From Arthrobacter gandavensis (GTDB taxonomy: Bacteria > Actinomycetota > Actinomycetes > Actinomycetales > Micrococcaceae): DNA of 64,000 bases. The stretch's first letter is position 1; each line of letters begins with the position of its first letter. Both the position numbers and the translations under genes were made by a program. The stretch is from assembly GCF_009192735.1 (NCBI RefSeq), contig NZ_VTFU01000003.1, forward strand, positions 372,001 to 436,000, in the 5' to 3' direction. Below the pieces are notes generated by a model. It made no database searches and had not been told where the DNA came from. It worked only from the letters and a program-made list of their open reading frames with translations. This document shows positions 56,495-64,000 of this stretch, piece by piece.

Positions 56495-57400
56495 ATGACC
56501 ACTTTTCCCCCGCCCCTTTCGCCCGGGCTGTGGGGCGTGCTGGCCACGCCGTTCACCGGCAGCAGCTGCGCCGTGGACACCGGTTCCCTGCGCCGGGAAG
56601 TGCAGCTGTACACCGGACTGGGCACCGCCGGAATGGTGGTGCTGGGCGTCTTCGGCGAGGGTGCGGCGCTCAGCTCCGATGAACAGGACCTGACCGTCCG
56701 GACCGCCGCCGAGGCAGCGGGAACGACGCCGCTGGTGGTGGGACTGTCAGCGCGCAGCACCGCGCCGGCCCTGGAGCAGGCGGCCGTGGCATGCCGTGCG
56801 GCAGGCGCCAACCTGGCATCCCTGATGGTGCAGGCCAACAGCTCCAGCCCGGACACGCTAACCGCGCACCTGACCGCCGTCCACGACGCCACCGGCGCGG
56901 GGATCGTCCTGCAGGACTACCCGGTGGCGTCCGGGGTGACGGTCAGCGCGGAGCAGATTCTCGCCGTCGTCGAGCGGTGTCCCTTCATTACCGCGGTGAA
57001 ATCCGAATCACCTCCCACTGCTGCGGCCGTGGCTCGGCTGACCCGGGGCACCTCGGTGCCGGTGTTCGGCGGGCTGGGCGGGGTTGGCCTGCTGGACGAG
57101 CTGGCGGCCGGTGCCGCCGGAGCAATGACCGGTTTCTCGCATCCGGAAGGCCTGCTGGCTGCGCTGGACGCGTTCGGCGACGGCGGCTTCGAACAGGCCC
57201 GCGCCGCCTTTGCGCCCTGGCTGCCGCTGGCGAACTTTGAAGCCCAGCCGGGTGTGGGCCTTGCCCTGCGCAAGGAGGTTCTGCGCCGGCGCGGGATTAT
57301 CGACGAAGCGCTGGTGCGTCCGCCGGCAGCAAAACTGCCGCCTGAACTGGCCGCACTCATCGACGGCCACCTGGCCGCAGTACGAACGGAGACCCTCTGA
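56495..57400 (+). CDS. Dihydrodipicolinate synthase/N-acetylneuraminate lyase family protein
   Basis: This 301-aa TIM barrel keeps the family Schiff-base lysine (FITAVKSESPPT) and the tyrosine in VLQDYPVASGVTV. Such proteins are aldolases or dehydratases of 2-oxo acids, including 5-dehydro-4-deoxyglucarate dehydratase. It lies between the TRAP permease and an SDR that starts on its stop (TGATG). The substrate is probably a hydroxy or keto C5-C6 acid, but cannot be named. Confidence 0.88.
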   Translation: MTTFPPPLSPGLWGVLATPFTGSSCAVDTGSLRREVQLYTGLGTAGMVVLGVFGEGAALSSDEQDLTVRTAAEAAGTTPLVVGLSARSTAPALEQAAVACRAAGANLASLMVQANSSSPDTLTAHLTAVHDATGAGIVLQDYPVASGVTVSAEQILAVVERCPFITAVKSESPPTAAAVARLTRGTSVPVFGGLGGVGLLDELAAGAAGAMTGFSHPEGLLAALDAFGDGGFEQARAAFAPWLPLANFEAQPGVGLALRKEVLRRRGIIDEALVRPPAAKLPPELAALIDGHLAAVRTETL

Positions 57401-58173
57401 TGGATCTGGGCCTAGCGGGGAAGAACGTCCTTGTCCCGGGATCAAGTTCCGGAATTGGGCTGGCCGTCGCCCGCGCGCTCGGCGCGGAGGGCGCCAACGT
57501 GGTCCTGGCCGCCAGGCGCCGGGAAACTGTCGAAGCCGAAGCCGCCCGGCTGCCGTCCGCCGTCGGCCTCGAGGTGGACCTGACCGGCGACGGCGCCCCG
57601 GAGGATATGGTCCGCCGCGCCGGGGAGGCCTATGGTCCGGTGGACGTGCTCGTGCTGAACAGCGGCGGCCCGCCGCCCGGCGGTGCCGCGGACATGGATG
57701 CGGAACAGGCCGCCGCAGCCGTCAACCAGCTGCTGCTCCAGCACATCCGGCTGACCTCCCTGGTGCTGCCGGGCATGCGCCGCCGGGGCTGGGGACGGAT
57801 CATCGCCGTGGGCTCGTCCGGGGTGCAGCAGCCGCTGCCCAACCTGGCGCTGTCCAACATGGCCCGTGCCGGACTGGCCGGGTACCTGAAGACGCTGGCC
57901 GCCGAAGTGGCCGGAGACGGGGTGACCGTGAACATGGTCCTTCCCGGACGGATCGATACGGACCGGGTGGTCTCCCTGGACGCCGCGGCCGCCAGCCGGT
58001 CCGGAAAGCAGCCCGATGAAGTCCGGGCAGCCTCCGAGGCAACCATCCCCGCCGGACGGTACGGACAGCCGGAGGAGTTCGCCGCCGTCGTGGCCTTCCT
58101 GGCGGGCAACCCGGCGTCCTATGTCACCGGCGAGCAAATCCGCTGCGACGGCGGCCTGGTCCGGTCCTACTAG
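57400..58173 (+). CDS. SDR-like protein lacking the canonical YxxxK motif
   Basis: This 257-aa SDR-fold protein has a cofactor loop VPGSSSGIGLAVARALGAEGA and NSGGPPPGG. The active-site stretch reads VGSSGVQQPLPNLALSNMARAGLAGYLKTLA, so the Tyr and Lys of YxxxK are replaced. This matches the 3-ketoacyl-reductase-like SDR subgroup known to have an imperfect tetrad. Start overlaps the DapA-like stop. A dehydrogenase on the operon substrate or a degenerate member are both possible. Confidence 0.88.
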   Translation: MDLGLAGKNVLVPGSSSGIGLAVARALGAEGANVVLAARRRETVEAEAARLPSAVGLEVDLTGDGAPEDMVRRAGEAYGPVDVLVLNSGGPPPGGAADMDAEQAAAAVNQLLLQHIRLTSLVLPGMRRRGWGRIIAVGSSGVQQPLPNLALSNMARAGLAGYLKTLAAEVAGDGVTVNMVLPGRIDTDRVVSLDAAAASRSGKQPDEVRAASEATIPAGRYGQPEEFAAVVAFLAGNPASYVTGEQIRCDGGLVRSY

Positions 58174-58247
58174 CCGTCCCGGGCGGAAACCCTCCGCACT
58201 GGACACACCCCGCCCTCCGTGATGACCCCCTGAAAGGACAGCTTCGA

Positions 58248-59132
58248 ATGAACTCCCGCATCCTGGAACTGTGCTCCATCCATGAAGCCGCCTCCACCTT
58301 TGAGCACCCGCAGGAGGCTGCCGCCGCCGTGCATCCGGAGCGCGGGGTCGCCCTGGTCCGGAACCTGCTGCCGGGGTTCACCGGGGACCTGCTGGCCGTC
58401 CTCACCGGGGATCTTCTCGATGACCTGGAAGAAGCCGCGGAGAAGGCCGGCGACGGCGTCTTCAGCGACCCGGCGTCCGTCACTTTCGGCGCCCCGTACC
58501 GGCACCCGCGCATGCTGTGGGGCATCGGGCTGAACTACGTGGAGCACGCCTCGGACCTGTCTGAGGCAGTTCCGGATGAACCGGCGTCCTTCATCAAGGG
58601 CGACCACACGGTGATCGGGCCGGGGGAGGCCATTCCCATCCCGGAGCAAAGCCACCGCACCACCGCGGAGGCGGAAGTGGGCGTGGTGATCGGGCGTTAC
58701 TGCCGCAATGTGGAGCCCGAAGACGCGCTCTCCTACGCCGCAGGCCTCGTGCCGGTCCTGGACCAGACGGCCGAGGACATCCTGGAGCGGAATCCGCGCT
58801 TCCTGACCCGGTCCAAGAACTTTCCCGGGTTCTTTTCGTTTGGGCCGCGGATTGTTCCGCTCGGAGCAGCCGTGGGGGATGGGTCCCTGGGAGACATGGT
58901 GGTCTCCACCGTTATCAACGGGGAGGTGCTGCGCACCAACTCGGTCTCCCACATGCGCTACGACCCGGCATTTCTGATCAGCTTCCACAGCAAGGTCATG
59001 CCCCTGTATCCGGGAGACATTATTTCCACGGGAACTCCGGGCGCCATCCGGATCCAGCCGGGAGACACCGCGGAATGCCGCGTGAGCGGTCTGCCGGCGC
59101 TGTCCAATCCGGTGACCGGCCCAGCCCAGTAG
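58248..59132 (+). CDS. Fumarylacetoacetate hydrolase family protein
   Basis: This 294-aa protein has the FAH fold and metal ligands. It shows MLWGIGLNYVEHASD, the acidic pair in TTAEAEVGVVIGRYC, KNFPGFFSFGPRIVP, and LYPGDIISTGTPGAI near the C-terminus. FAH-family enzymes hydrolyse, hydrate or decarboxylate 2-oxo or 1,3-diketo acids such as oxaloacetate and acylpyruvates. GAAAGGA precedes the ATG. In this operon it probably processes a dicarboxylic keto acid made by the DapA-like or SDR enzymes. Confidence 0.93.
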   Translation: MNSRILELCSIHEAASTFEHPQEAAAAVHPERGVALVRNLLPGFTGDLLAVLTGDLLDDLEEAAEKAGDGVFSDPASVTFGAPYRHPRMLWGIGLNYVEHASDLSEAVPDEPASFIKGDHTVIGPGEAIPIPEQSHRTTAEAEVGVVIGRYCRNVEPEDALSYAAGLVPVLDQTAEDILERNPRFLTRSKNFPGFFSFGPRIVPLGAAVGDGSLGDMVVSTVINGEVLRTNSVSHMRYDPAFLISFHSKVMPLYPGDIISTGTPGAIRIQPGDTAECRVSGLPALSNPVTGPAQ

Positions 59133-59157
59133 TTCCCCAGCAAGGAGATCTCCGTTG

Positions 59158-60354
59158 ATGAAGAACCCCAAGGCCCCCGACCCCGGTTCGGCCGGTCCGC
59201 TGCATGGCCTGAAAATCGCCGACTTTTCCCGTGTCCTCGCCGGACCGTATGCATCCATGATGCTGGCCGATTTCGGTGCTGATGTCATCAAGGTGGAAAG
59301 CCCCGCCGGAGATGACACCCGGTCCTGGGTGCCGCCGGTGGACGAGCACGGGGTCGGCACCTATTTTTCCAGCGTTAACCGCAACAAGCGTTCCGTGGTG
59401 TGTGACCTGCGTACCGAGGGAGGGCTTGCGGCGGCCCGGGAAACGGCGCTCGCCGCCGACGTCGTCGTGGAAAACTTCCGCCCCGGTGTCATGGAGCGGT
59501 TCGGGCTGGATTATGAGTCACTGCGCCAACACCGGCCGGACCTCATCTACTGCTCCATCACCGGTTTTGGCGGTGCCGGCGGGGCGCACCTGCCCGGGTA
59601 TGACCTGCTGGTCCAGGCCGTGGGCGGGCTGATGAGCGTCACCGGAACCCGCGACGCCGAACCCAGCAAGGTGGGCGTGGCGCTCGTGGACGTGGTTACC
59701 GGCCAAAACGCAGTGGTGGGCATCTTGGCCGCGCTGCGCTCCCGGGATGAAACCGGGACGGGCCAGCTGGTTGAGGTCAATCTGCTCTCGTCGCTGCTGT
59801 CGGCGCTGGTGAACCAGGCCTCCAGCACCCTGGCCACCGGTGAACCGCCGCAGCGGATGGGCAATGCGCATCCCAGCATTGCCCCCTATGAAACCCTCGA
59901 CACGGCCGACGGTCCGCTGGCCGTTGCCGTGGGAACGGACCGCCAGTTTGAGGCACTGACCCGGCTGCTCGGCGTTCCGGAGCTGGCGGGGGACCAGCGC
60001 TTCCGGACCAACGTGGTCCGGGTGGCCAACCGTTCCGAACTCAGGGATCTGCTCGAGGACCGGCTGCGCCGAAAGCCGGCCGCAAGCTGGGCCTCCCTCC
60101 TTAACGAGCAGGGCGTTCCCGCCGGAAAGGTCAACACCATATCCGAGGCCCTGCAGCTCGCCGGTGATCTGGGGCTGGAGCCCGTGGTCAGCATCACCGA
60201 TCCCGCCGGGGGACGGACCAGCCGGCAGGTAACCAACCCCATCCGGCTGTCCGGCACGCCCGCAGCCTACCGCCTGCCGCCGCCCGGACTAGGCGAGCAC
60301 CCCAACGCACGTTTTGACAGCGCGGCCCTGGCCGCCGCTCCTACCCGAAAGTGA
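59158..60354 (+). CDS. CaiB/BaiF family III CoA-transferase
   Basis: This 398-aa protein has the family III CoA-transferase start (LKIADFSRVLAGPYASMMLADFGADVIKVESPAGDDTR). The catalytic Asp lies in LPGYDLLVQAVGGLMSVTGT, and APYETLDTADGPLAVAVG follows. These enzymes move CoA between carboxylic acids. The next gene resembles glutaryl-CoA dehydrogenase, so glutarate activation from succinyl-CoA is the likely job, as for human SUGCT. The ATG lies ten bases after AAGGAG; a TTG one codon before is possible. Confidence 0.93.
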   Translation: MKNPKAPDPGSAGPLHGLKIADFSRVLAGPYASMMLADFGADVIKVESPAGDDTRSWVPPVDEHGVGTYFSSVNRNKRSVVCDLRTEGGLAAARETALAADVVVENFRPGVMERFGLDYESLRQHRPDLIYCSITGFGGAGGAHLPGYDLLVQAVGGLMSVTGTRDAEPSKVGVALVDVVTGQNAVVGILAALRSRDETGTGQLVEVNLLSSLLSALVNQASSTLATGEPPQRMGNAHPSIAPYETLDTADGPLAVAVGTDRQFEALTRLLGVPELAGDQRFRTNVVRVANRSELRDLLEDRLRRKPAASWASLLNEQGVPAGKVNTISEALQLAGDLGLEPVVSITDPAGGRTSRQVTNPIRLSGTPAAYRLPPPGLGEHPNARFDSAALAAAPTRK

Positions 60355-61520
60355 CAACCATGACCGACAGCACCGACCTCCTGGATATCGATTCCCTCCT
60401 CAGCGCCGGGGAACTGGACCTGCGCGGACGCGTGCGGGCCTTCGTGGACGCCGAGATCCGCCCCAACATTGCGCGCTGGTATGACAACGCGGAATTTCCG
60501 CTGGAAATTGTTCCGCAAATGGCGGAGCTGGGACTGCTGGGCATGCACCTGGAAGGCTATGGCTGCCCCGGACGGAGCGCCGTGGAGTACGGTCTGGCGG
60601 CCATGGAGTTGGAGGCGGGGGACTCCGGGTTGCGTACCTTCGTCTCCGTGCAGGGATCGCTGGCCATGAGCGCCATCCACAAGCACGGTTCCGAAGAACA
60701 GAAAAATGAGTGGCTGCCGCGGATGGCTGCCGGGAGTGTTATCGGCTGCTTCGCGTTGACCGAACCGACTGCCGGATCCGATCCGGGCAACATGCTTACC
60801 CACGCCCGGCGGGACGGCGATGACTGGATCATCAACGGCGCCAAGCGCTGGATCGGCCTGGCCTCAGTGGCCCAGGTGGCCGTGGTGTGGGCAATGACCG
60901 ACGACGGCGTCCGCGGCTTTGTGGTGCCAACCGACACCCCGGGCTTCAAGGCCACGCCCATTACGCAGAAACTGTCCATGCGGGCCTCCATCCAATGTGA
61001 CATTGAGATCACTGACCTGCGGCTGCCCGGAAGCGCCATGCTGCCCAAGGCGAAAGGGCTGCGCGGCCCGTTCGAATGCCTCAACGAAGCGCGCTACGGC
61101 ATCATCTGGGGAGCCATGGGCGCAGCCCGGGACAGTTACGAGGCTGCGCTGGGTTACGCCACGGAACGCCTGCAGTTCGAAAAGCCGCTGGCCGGATATC
61201 AGCTCACTCAGGAGAAGCTGGTGAACATGGCGCTGGAAATCAACAAGGGAACCCTCATGGCCCTGCAGATTGGGCGGCTGAAGGACGCCGGGCGGCTGCA
61301 GAAACACCAGATTTCCGTTGGCAAGCTCAACAACTGCCGCGAAGCAATCAAGATCTGCCGGGAAGCGCGCACCATTCTGGGCGGCAACGGCATCACGTTG
61401 GACTATTCGCCGCTCCGGCATGCAAACAATCTTGAATCAGTGCGTACCTACGAGGGCACCGATGAGGTCCATCTGCTGATCCTGGGCCAGTACATCACCG
61501 GCATTCCGGCGTTCCGGTGA
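60351..61520 (+). CDS. Acyl-CoA dehydrogenase of the glutaryl-CoA dehydrogenase type
   Basis: This 389-aa flavoenzyme matches glutaryl-CoA dehydrogenase in length and motifs. It has IGCFALTEPTAGSDPGNMLT, WIINGAKRWIGLAS and the catalytic glutamate in ESVRTYEGTDEVHLLILGQYITG. GCDH oxidises and decarboxylates glutaryl-CoA to crotonyl-CoA. The GTG overlaps the CoA-transferase stop (GTGA); an ATG three codons in may be used instead. Pairing with a family III CoA-transferase supports the glutarate reading. Confidence 0.92.
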   Translation: MTTMTDSTDLLDIDSLLSAGELDLRGRVRAFVDAEIRPNIARWYDNAEFPLEIVPQMAELGLLGMHLEGYGCPGRSAVEYGLAAMELEAGDSGLRTFVSVQGSLAMSAIHKHGSEEQKNEWLPRMAAGSVIGCFALTEPTAGSDPGNMLTHARRDGDDWIINGAKRWIGLASVAQVAVVWAMTDDGVRGFVVPTDTPGFKATPITQKLSMRASIQCDIEITDLRLPGSAMLPKAKGLRGPFECLNEARYGIIWGAMGAARDSYEAALGYATERLQFEKPLAGYQLTQEKLVNMALEINKGTLMALQIGRLKDAGRLQKHQISVGKLNNCREAIKICREARTILGGNGITLDYSPLRHANNLESVRTYEGTDEVHLLILGQYITGIPAFR

Positions 61521-61524
61521 CGGG

Positions 61525-62733
61525 ATGACGTCTCCTGTTTCCCCCAATCGGGTCATCATTGCCGGTGCTGGCATCGTCGGGCTGGCCACTGCCTGTGACC
61601 TGGGCCGGCGCGGTTACCGAGTAACGGTGCTGGACAAGGAGGAGTCGGCGGCCGTCCACCAGACCGGCAACAACTCCGGCGTCATCCACTCCGGGCTCTA
61701 CTATGCGCCGGGAAGCCTGAAGGCGACGCTGGGCACGGCGGGCGCCGCCTCCATGAAGGACTTCGCGCAGGCCCACGGCGTGGATGTCGAGATCACCGGA
61801 AAACTCGTTGTCGCAACGAGAAAAAGCCAGCTGCCGGCCCTGAAGGAACTGCTTCGCCGGGGGATGCAGAACGGGGTCCCGTGCCGGCTCATCGATCAGG
61901 ACGAAGCCCGCAGTTATGAACCCCATGTCCAGTGCGTCGCCGCATTGCGGGTCGAGACCACCGGCATCGTGGACTACCGCGGCGTATGCGCCGTGCTGAT
62001 GCGGTTGATCAGGGAGGCCGGCGGCGAAATCCGCTTCAACAGCGAGGTCACGGGTGTGCGGTCGGACGCCGCGGGAGTAAGCGTGGAAACGACGTCGGGC
62101 ACTCACCGCGCCCACGGTTTCGTCAACTGCGCCGGGCTCCACAGCGACCGCGTCGCCAGGCTCGCCGGACTTAGGCCCGATGTCCGGATCATTCCGTTCC
62201 GCGGCGAGTACTTTGAACTGGCGCCTGGCTTGGAGCATCTGGTGAACGGCCTGATCTATCCGGTGCCGGACCCGGCCTTTCCCTTCCTGGGTGTCCATCT
62301 CACCAAGATGACCACCGGAGCCGTGCACGCGGGACCGAATGCCATTTTCGCTTTTGCGCGTGAAGGCTACAGCTGGCTGACAATCAATCCCCGGGATGTG
62401 GCGGACAGTGCGGCCTGGCCGGGGCTTTGGAAGCTGGGGGCCAAGTTCTGGCGGGTGGGGATGTCGGAAACGGCGCGGTCACTGTCCCGCCCGCGGTTCC
62501 TCGCCGGACTGCGGGAGCTGGTCCCGTCGCTTCCGGACGAGAGCCTTGTCCCGGCCCATGCCGGGGTCCGCGCCCAAGCCTTGAGGCGCGACGGAACCTT
62601 GGTGGATGACTTTCTTTACGAGCGGGCGCCCCGGCAGGTCCACGTCCTGAACTCGCCGTCTCCGGCGGCCACTGCGGGACTGGAGATCGGCCGCCTGATT
62701 GCCGATGAGCTGGAAAAGGAAATTGATAAGTAG
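61525..62733 (+). CDS. lhgO: L-2-hydroxyglutarate oxidase
   Basis: This 402-aa FAD enzyme has VIIAGAGIVGLATACDLGRRGYRVTVLDKE at the start and HQTGNNSGVIHSGLYYAPGSLKA. FVNCAGLHSDRVARLAG, IIPFRGEYFEL and a late GVRAQAL motif follow, as in LhgO/L2HGDH. It oxidises L-2-hydroxyglutarate to 2-oxoglutarate, passing electrons to quinone or oxygen. It begins five bases after the dehydrogenase and ends the operon. With glutaryl-CoA dehydrogenase it offers two exits for glutarate-derived carbon, as the CsiD-LhgO route does in E. coli. Confidence 0.95.
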   Translation: MTSPVSPNRVIIAGAGIVGLATACDLGRRGYRVTVLDKEESAAVHQTGNNSGVIHSGLYYAPGSLKATLGTAGAASMKDFAQAHGVDVEITGKLVVATRKSQLPALKELLRRGMQNGVPCRLIDQDEARSYEPHVQCVAALRVETTGIVDYRGVCAVLMRLIREAGGEIRFNSEVTGVRSDAAGVSVETTSGTHRAHGFVNCAGLHSDRVARLAGLRPDVRIIPFRGEYFELAPGLEHLVNGLIYPVPDPAFPFLGVHLTKMTTGAVHAGPNAIFAFAREGYSWLTINPRDVADSAAWPGLWKLGAKFWRVGMSETARSLSRPRFLAGLRELVPSLPDESLVPAHAGVRAQALRRDGTLVDDFLYERAPRQVHVLNSPSPAATAGLEIGRLIADELEKEIDK

Positions 62734-62850
62734 GCTGATGACTCTTCCCTGGGCAGGGTCAACCGGACTACCTTGGGCGTACGTGCACCGGCTTGCCGGC
62801 TCCTGACGGAGGCGCGGAACCGGGTGCTCCAACCCCTCCCGGAGGTACTT

Positions 62851-63732
62851 ATGTTTTTCCATAAGCAGGAACTTCAGTTCAAGTCCACGCCCGACCAGCC
62901 GGACGCCGTCTACGCCCGCAAGCTCCAGGAAGTCCTGGGCGGCCAGTACGGGGAAATCACGGTGGCCCTTCAATACGGGTTCCAGGCCTGGAACTCGCAC
63001 ATTCCCGGCAAGTACCGCGACCTGCTCTTTGGGATCGGTGCCGAGGAAATGGGCCACGTGGAAATGCTGGCCACCATGATTGCCCAGCTGCTGGAAAAGG
63101 CACCGCTGGGCATTACCGATGATGCTGTGCAGAACGATCCCACCGTAGCGGCAGTGGTCGGAGGCATGGATGTGCAGCATGCCATCGTGGCCGGCGCCGG
63201 TGCCCGGGCCGTGGATTCCAACGGCAACCCCTGGCAGGGCAGCTACATCACCGCCAGCGGCAACCTGCTCGCGGACTTTACAGCCAATGCCAACGCTGAG
63301 ATGCAGGGCCGCGTGCAGGTGGCCCGGCTCTACCATATGACCGATGACCACGGTGTCCGGGACCTGCTCTCGTTCCTGCTGGCACGGGACACCATGCACC
63401 AGAATCAATGGACCACAGCCGCACTGGAGCTGCAGGCTGAGGGTGCCGAACAGCTCCCCGTTCCGTCCAACTTCCCGTTGAACAAGGAATACCGCGAAGT
63501 GTCCTACCAGTACCTGAACTTCTCGGACGGCAAGGCGGCATCCGAGGGGTCTTGGGCCGCCGGGCCCACGCCGGACGGACACGGTGAGTTCAGCTATCAC
63601 GACGGGCCGACGACGTCAGCACCCATGCCGCCGCCCACCCGTCCCGATGCCCGGTACTACGGCACCACTGATCTGCCGAACGTGGTGGAAAAGACCGCCG
63701 GGGCAGTCCAGGACAAGCTCAACAAGGAGTAA
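62851..63732 (+). CDS. Manganese catalase
   Basis: This 293-aa protein is a dinuclear-manganese catalase. It has ferritin-like ligands in LGGQYGEITVALQYGFQAW, GAEEMGHVEMLATMIAQ and ANANAEMQGRVQVARLYHMTDDHGVRDLLSFLLARDTMHQNQW (Glu and His pairs). The C-terminal tail is Pro/Ser-rich. GGAGG precedes the ATG. It is a haem-free peroxide scavenger beside KatE earlier in the window. It ends at a hairpin shared with the opposing partial gene. Confidence 0.95.
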   Translation: MFFHKQELQFKSTPDQPDAVYARKLQEVLGGQYGEITVALQYGFQAWNSHIPGKYRDLLFGIGAEEMGHVEMLATMIAQLLEKAPLGITDDAVQNDPTVAAVVGGMDVQHAIVAGAGARAVDSNGNPWQGSYITASGNLLADFTANANAEMQGRVQVARLYHMTDDHGVRDLLSFLLARDTMHQNQWTTAALELQAEGAEQLPVPSNFPLNKEYREVSYQYLNFSDGKAASEGSWAAGPTPDGHGEFSYHDGPTTSAPMPPPTRPDARYYGTTDLPNVVEKTAGAVQDKLNKE

Positions 63733-63742
63733 GGAGCCGAGT

Positions 63743-63770
63743 CGGCCCGGATCATTCCTGGTCCGGGCCG
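63743..63770. terminator. Bidirectional terminator hairpin
   Basis: CGGCCCGGA (63743-63751) and TCCGGGCCG (63762-63770) form a perfect nine-base stem with a ten-base loop. It overlaps the 3' end of the opposing gene and follows the manganese catalase stop by ten bases. Confidence 0.75.
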
Positions 63771-64000
63771 GCATCCCTGCGCGGACGCCGGGATTCTTCC
63801 CCGCGCGGCCCGTGCCGGTCCCGGGGTTCACCGGACGGCCGTTCACGGGTGCCCCGGCTGGCCAGATCGTCGTCGTCGCAGTACGGCGCCCGCAGCCGGG
63901 GCGGCAGCTCGTCTATAAGTTCGTTGGCGGCATGGGCCAGGATGTCACGCTGCAGTGGGGGCAGCGAGAATGACCCGTTGAGGTAGGCATCCACTTCATA
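63752..64000 (-). CDS. C-terminal part of an unidentified protein, cut by window edge
   Basis: The minus strand is open from the window end to a TGA at 63752-63754. An internal GTG at 63994 could start an 80-aa protein, but the frame continues to the edge, so the gene may be longer. The start of the visible part (DAYLNGSFSLPPLQRDILAH) looks folded; the rest (from about residue 45) is Arg/Asp/Gly-rich low complexity. Its stop lies within a bidirectional hairpin, which supports a real gene. Family unknown. Confidence 0.5.
   Translation of the reverse strand, partial: YEVDAYLNGSFSLPPLQRDILAHAANELIDELPPRLRAPYCDDDDLASRGTRERPSGEPRDRHGPRGEESRRPRRDAGPDQE

Overview
The window is high-GC, densely coded DNA with divergent operons, frequent ATGA/GTGA start-stop overlaps, GTG/TTG starts and GAF-ANTAR, TetR, GntR/FCD and SorC regulators. 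It also has Asp23 paralogues and a carbohydrate ABC transporter without its own ATPase. Together these point to an actinobacterial chromosome, most likely Arthrobacter or a close Micrococcaceae relative. That placement is an inference from gene content and codon use, not from a marker gene. No rRNA, tRNA, CRISPR array, insertion sequence or prophage was seen.

Layout. (1) 1-8742 is a carbon-catabolic locus. A minus-strand operon encodes a lambda-crystallin-like dehydrogenase, a fused DAK kinase, a TPI-like isomerase and an RpiB-like isomerase. The last three are the erythrulose-to-erythrose-4-phosphate module. Divergent from it run a GntR regulator and a plus-strand set of GntP permease, SDR and xylose-isomerase-like TIM barrel. 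Two copies of a CCTATAGG-centred palindrome flank the regulator gene. (2) 9027-10416 is a small orphan RiPP-like cassette: a 9-codon minigene with a strong ribosome binding site, a stand-alone lantibiotic-dehydratase C-terminal-domain protein and a 63-aa protein, closed by a long hairpin. (3) 10485-17454 holds an FMN reductase/TetR pair, KatE catalase, a zinc-ribbon/MarR pair, a GAF-ANTAR protein, alanine dehydrogenase and an HTH protein. (4) 17604-24136 contains a hydrolase with a QP repeat, a GNAT, an ECF sigma factor with a zinc-finger/Asp23 fusion, a divergent Asp23/AmaP-type envelope-stress operon and an unusual MBL protein. (5) 24185-33668 has an amino-acid permease and a tandem glycine riboswitch controlling gcvP-gcvT-gcvH-glyA-sdaA, a route from glycine through serine to pyruvate.

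(6) 33770-34416 is a small stress pair, including a ChaB/Rho-N protein. (7) 34453-40216 is a polyol uptake and oxidation locus: ABC permeases, binding protein, SorC regulator and mannitol-type dehydrogenase. (8) 40379-46287 carries an AgcS symporter, a CitE-like lyase, a DLH hydrolase, an RraA-like protein and a TetR/MFS efflux pair. (9) 46308-51402 carries stress and membrane functions: UspA, a 32-aa membrane peptide, an SDR, DUF456 and an S10 peptidase. (10) 51541-62733 is a long operon of FCD-type GntR, TAXI-TRAP transporter, DUF1850, DapA-like aldolase, SDR, FAH-family hydrolase, CoA-transferase, glutaryl-CoA-dehydrogenase-like enzyme and L-2-hydroxyglutarate oxidase. It looks like a C5-dicarboxylate (glutarate/hydroxyglutarate) catabolon. 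(11) 62851-64000 has a manganese catalase and the 3' part of another gene.

The best candidates for something undescribed are the orphan RiPP-like cassette with its minigene, the ZAS-Asp23 anti-sigma fusion with its Asp23 operon, the GntP-linked route into erythrulose, and the TAXI-TRAP glutarate/hydroxyglutarate operon. Recurrent promoter palindromes also suggest shared regulons.
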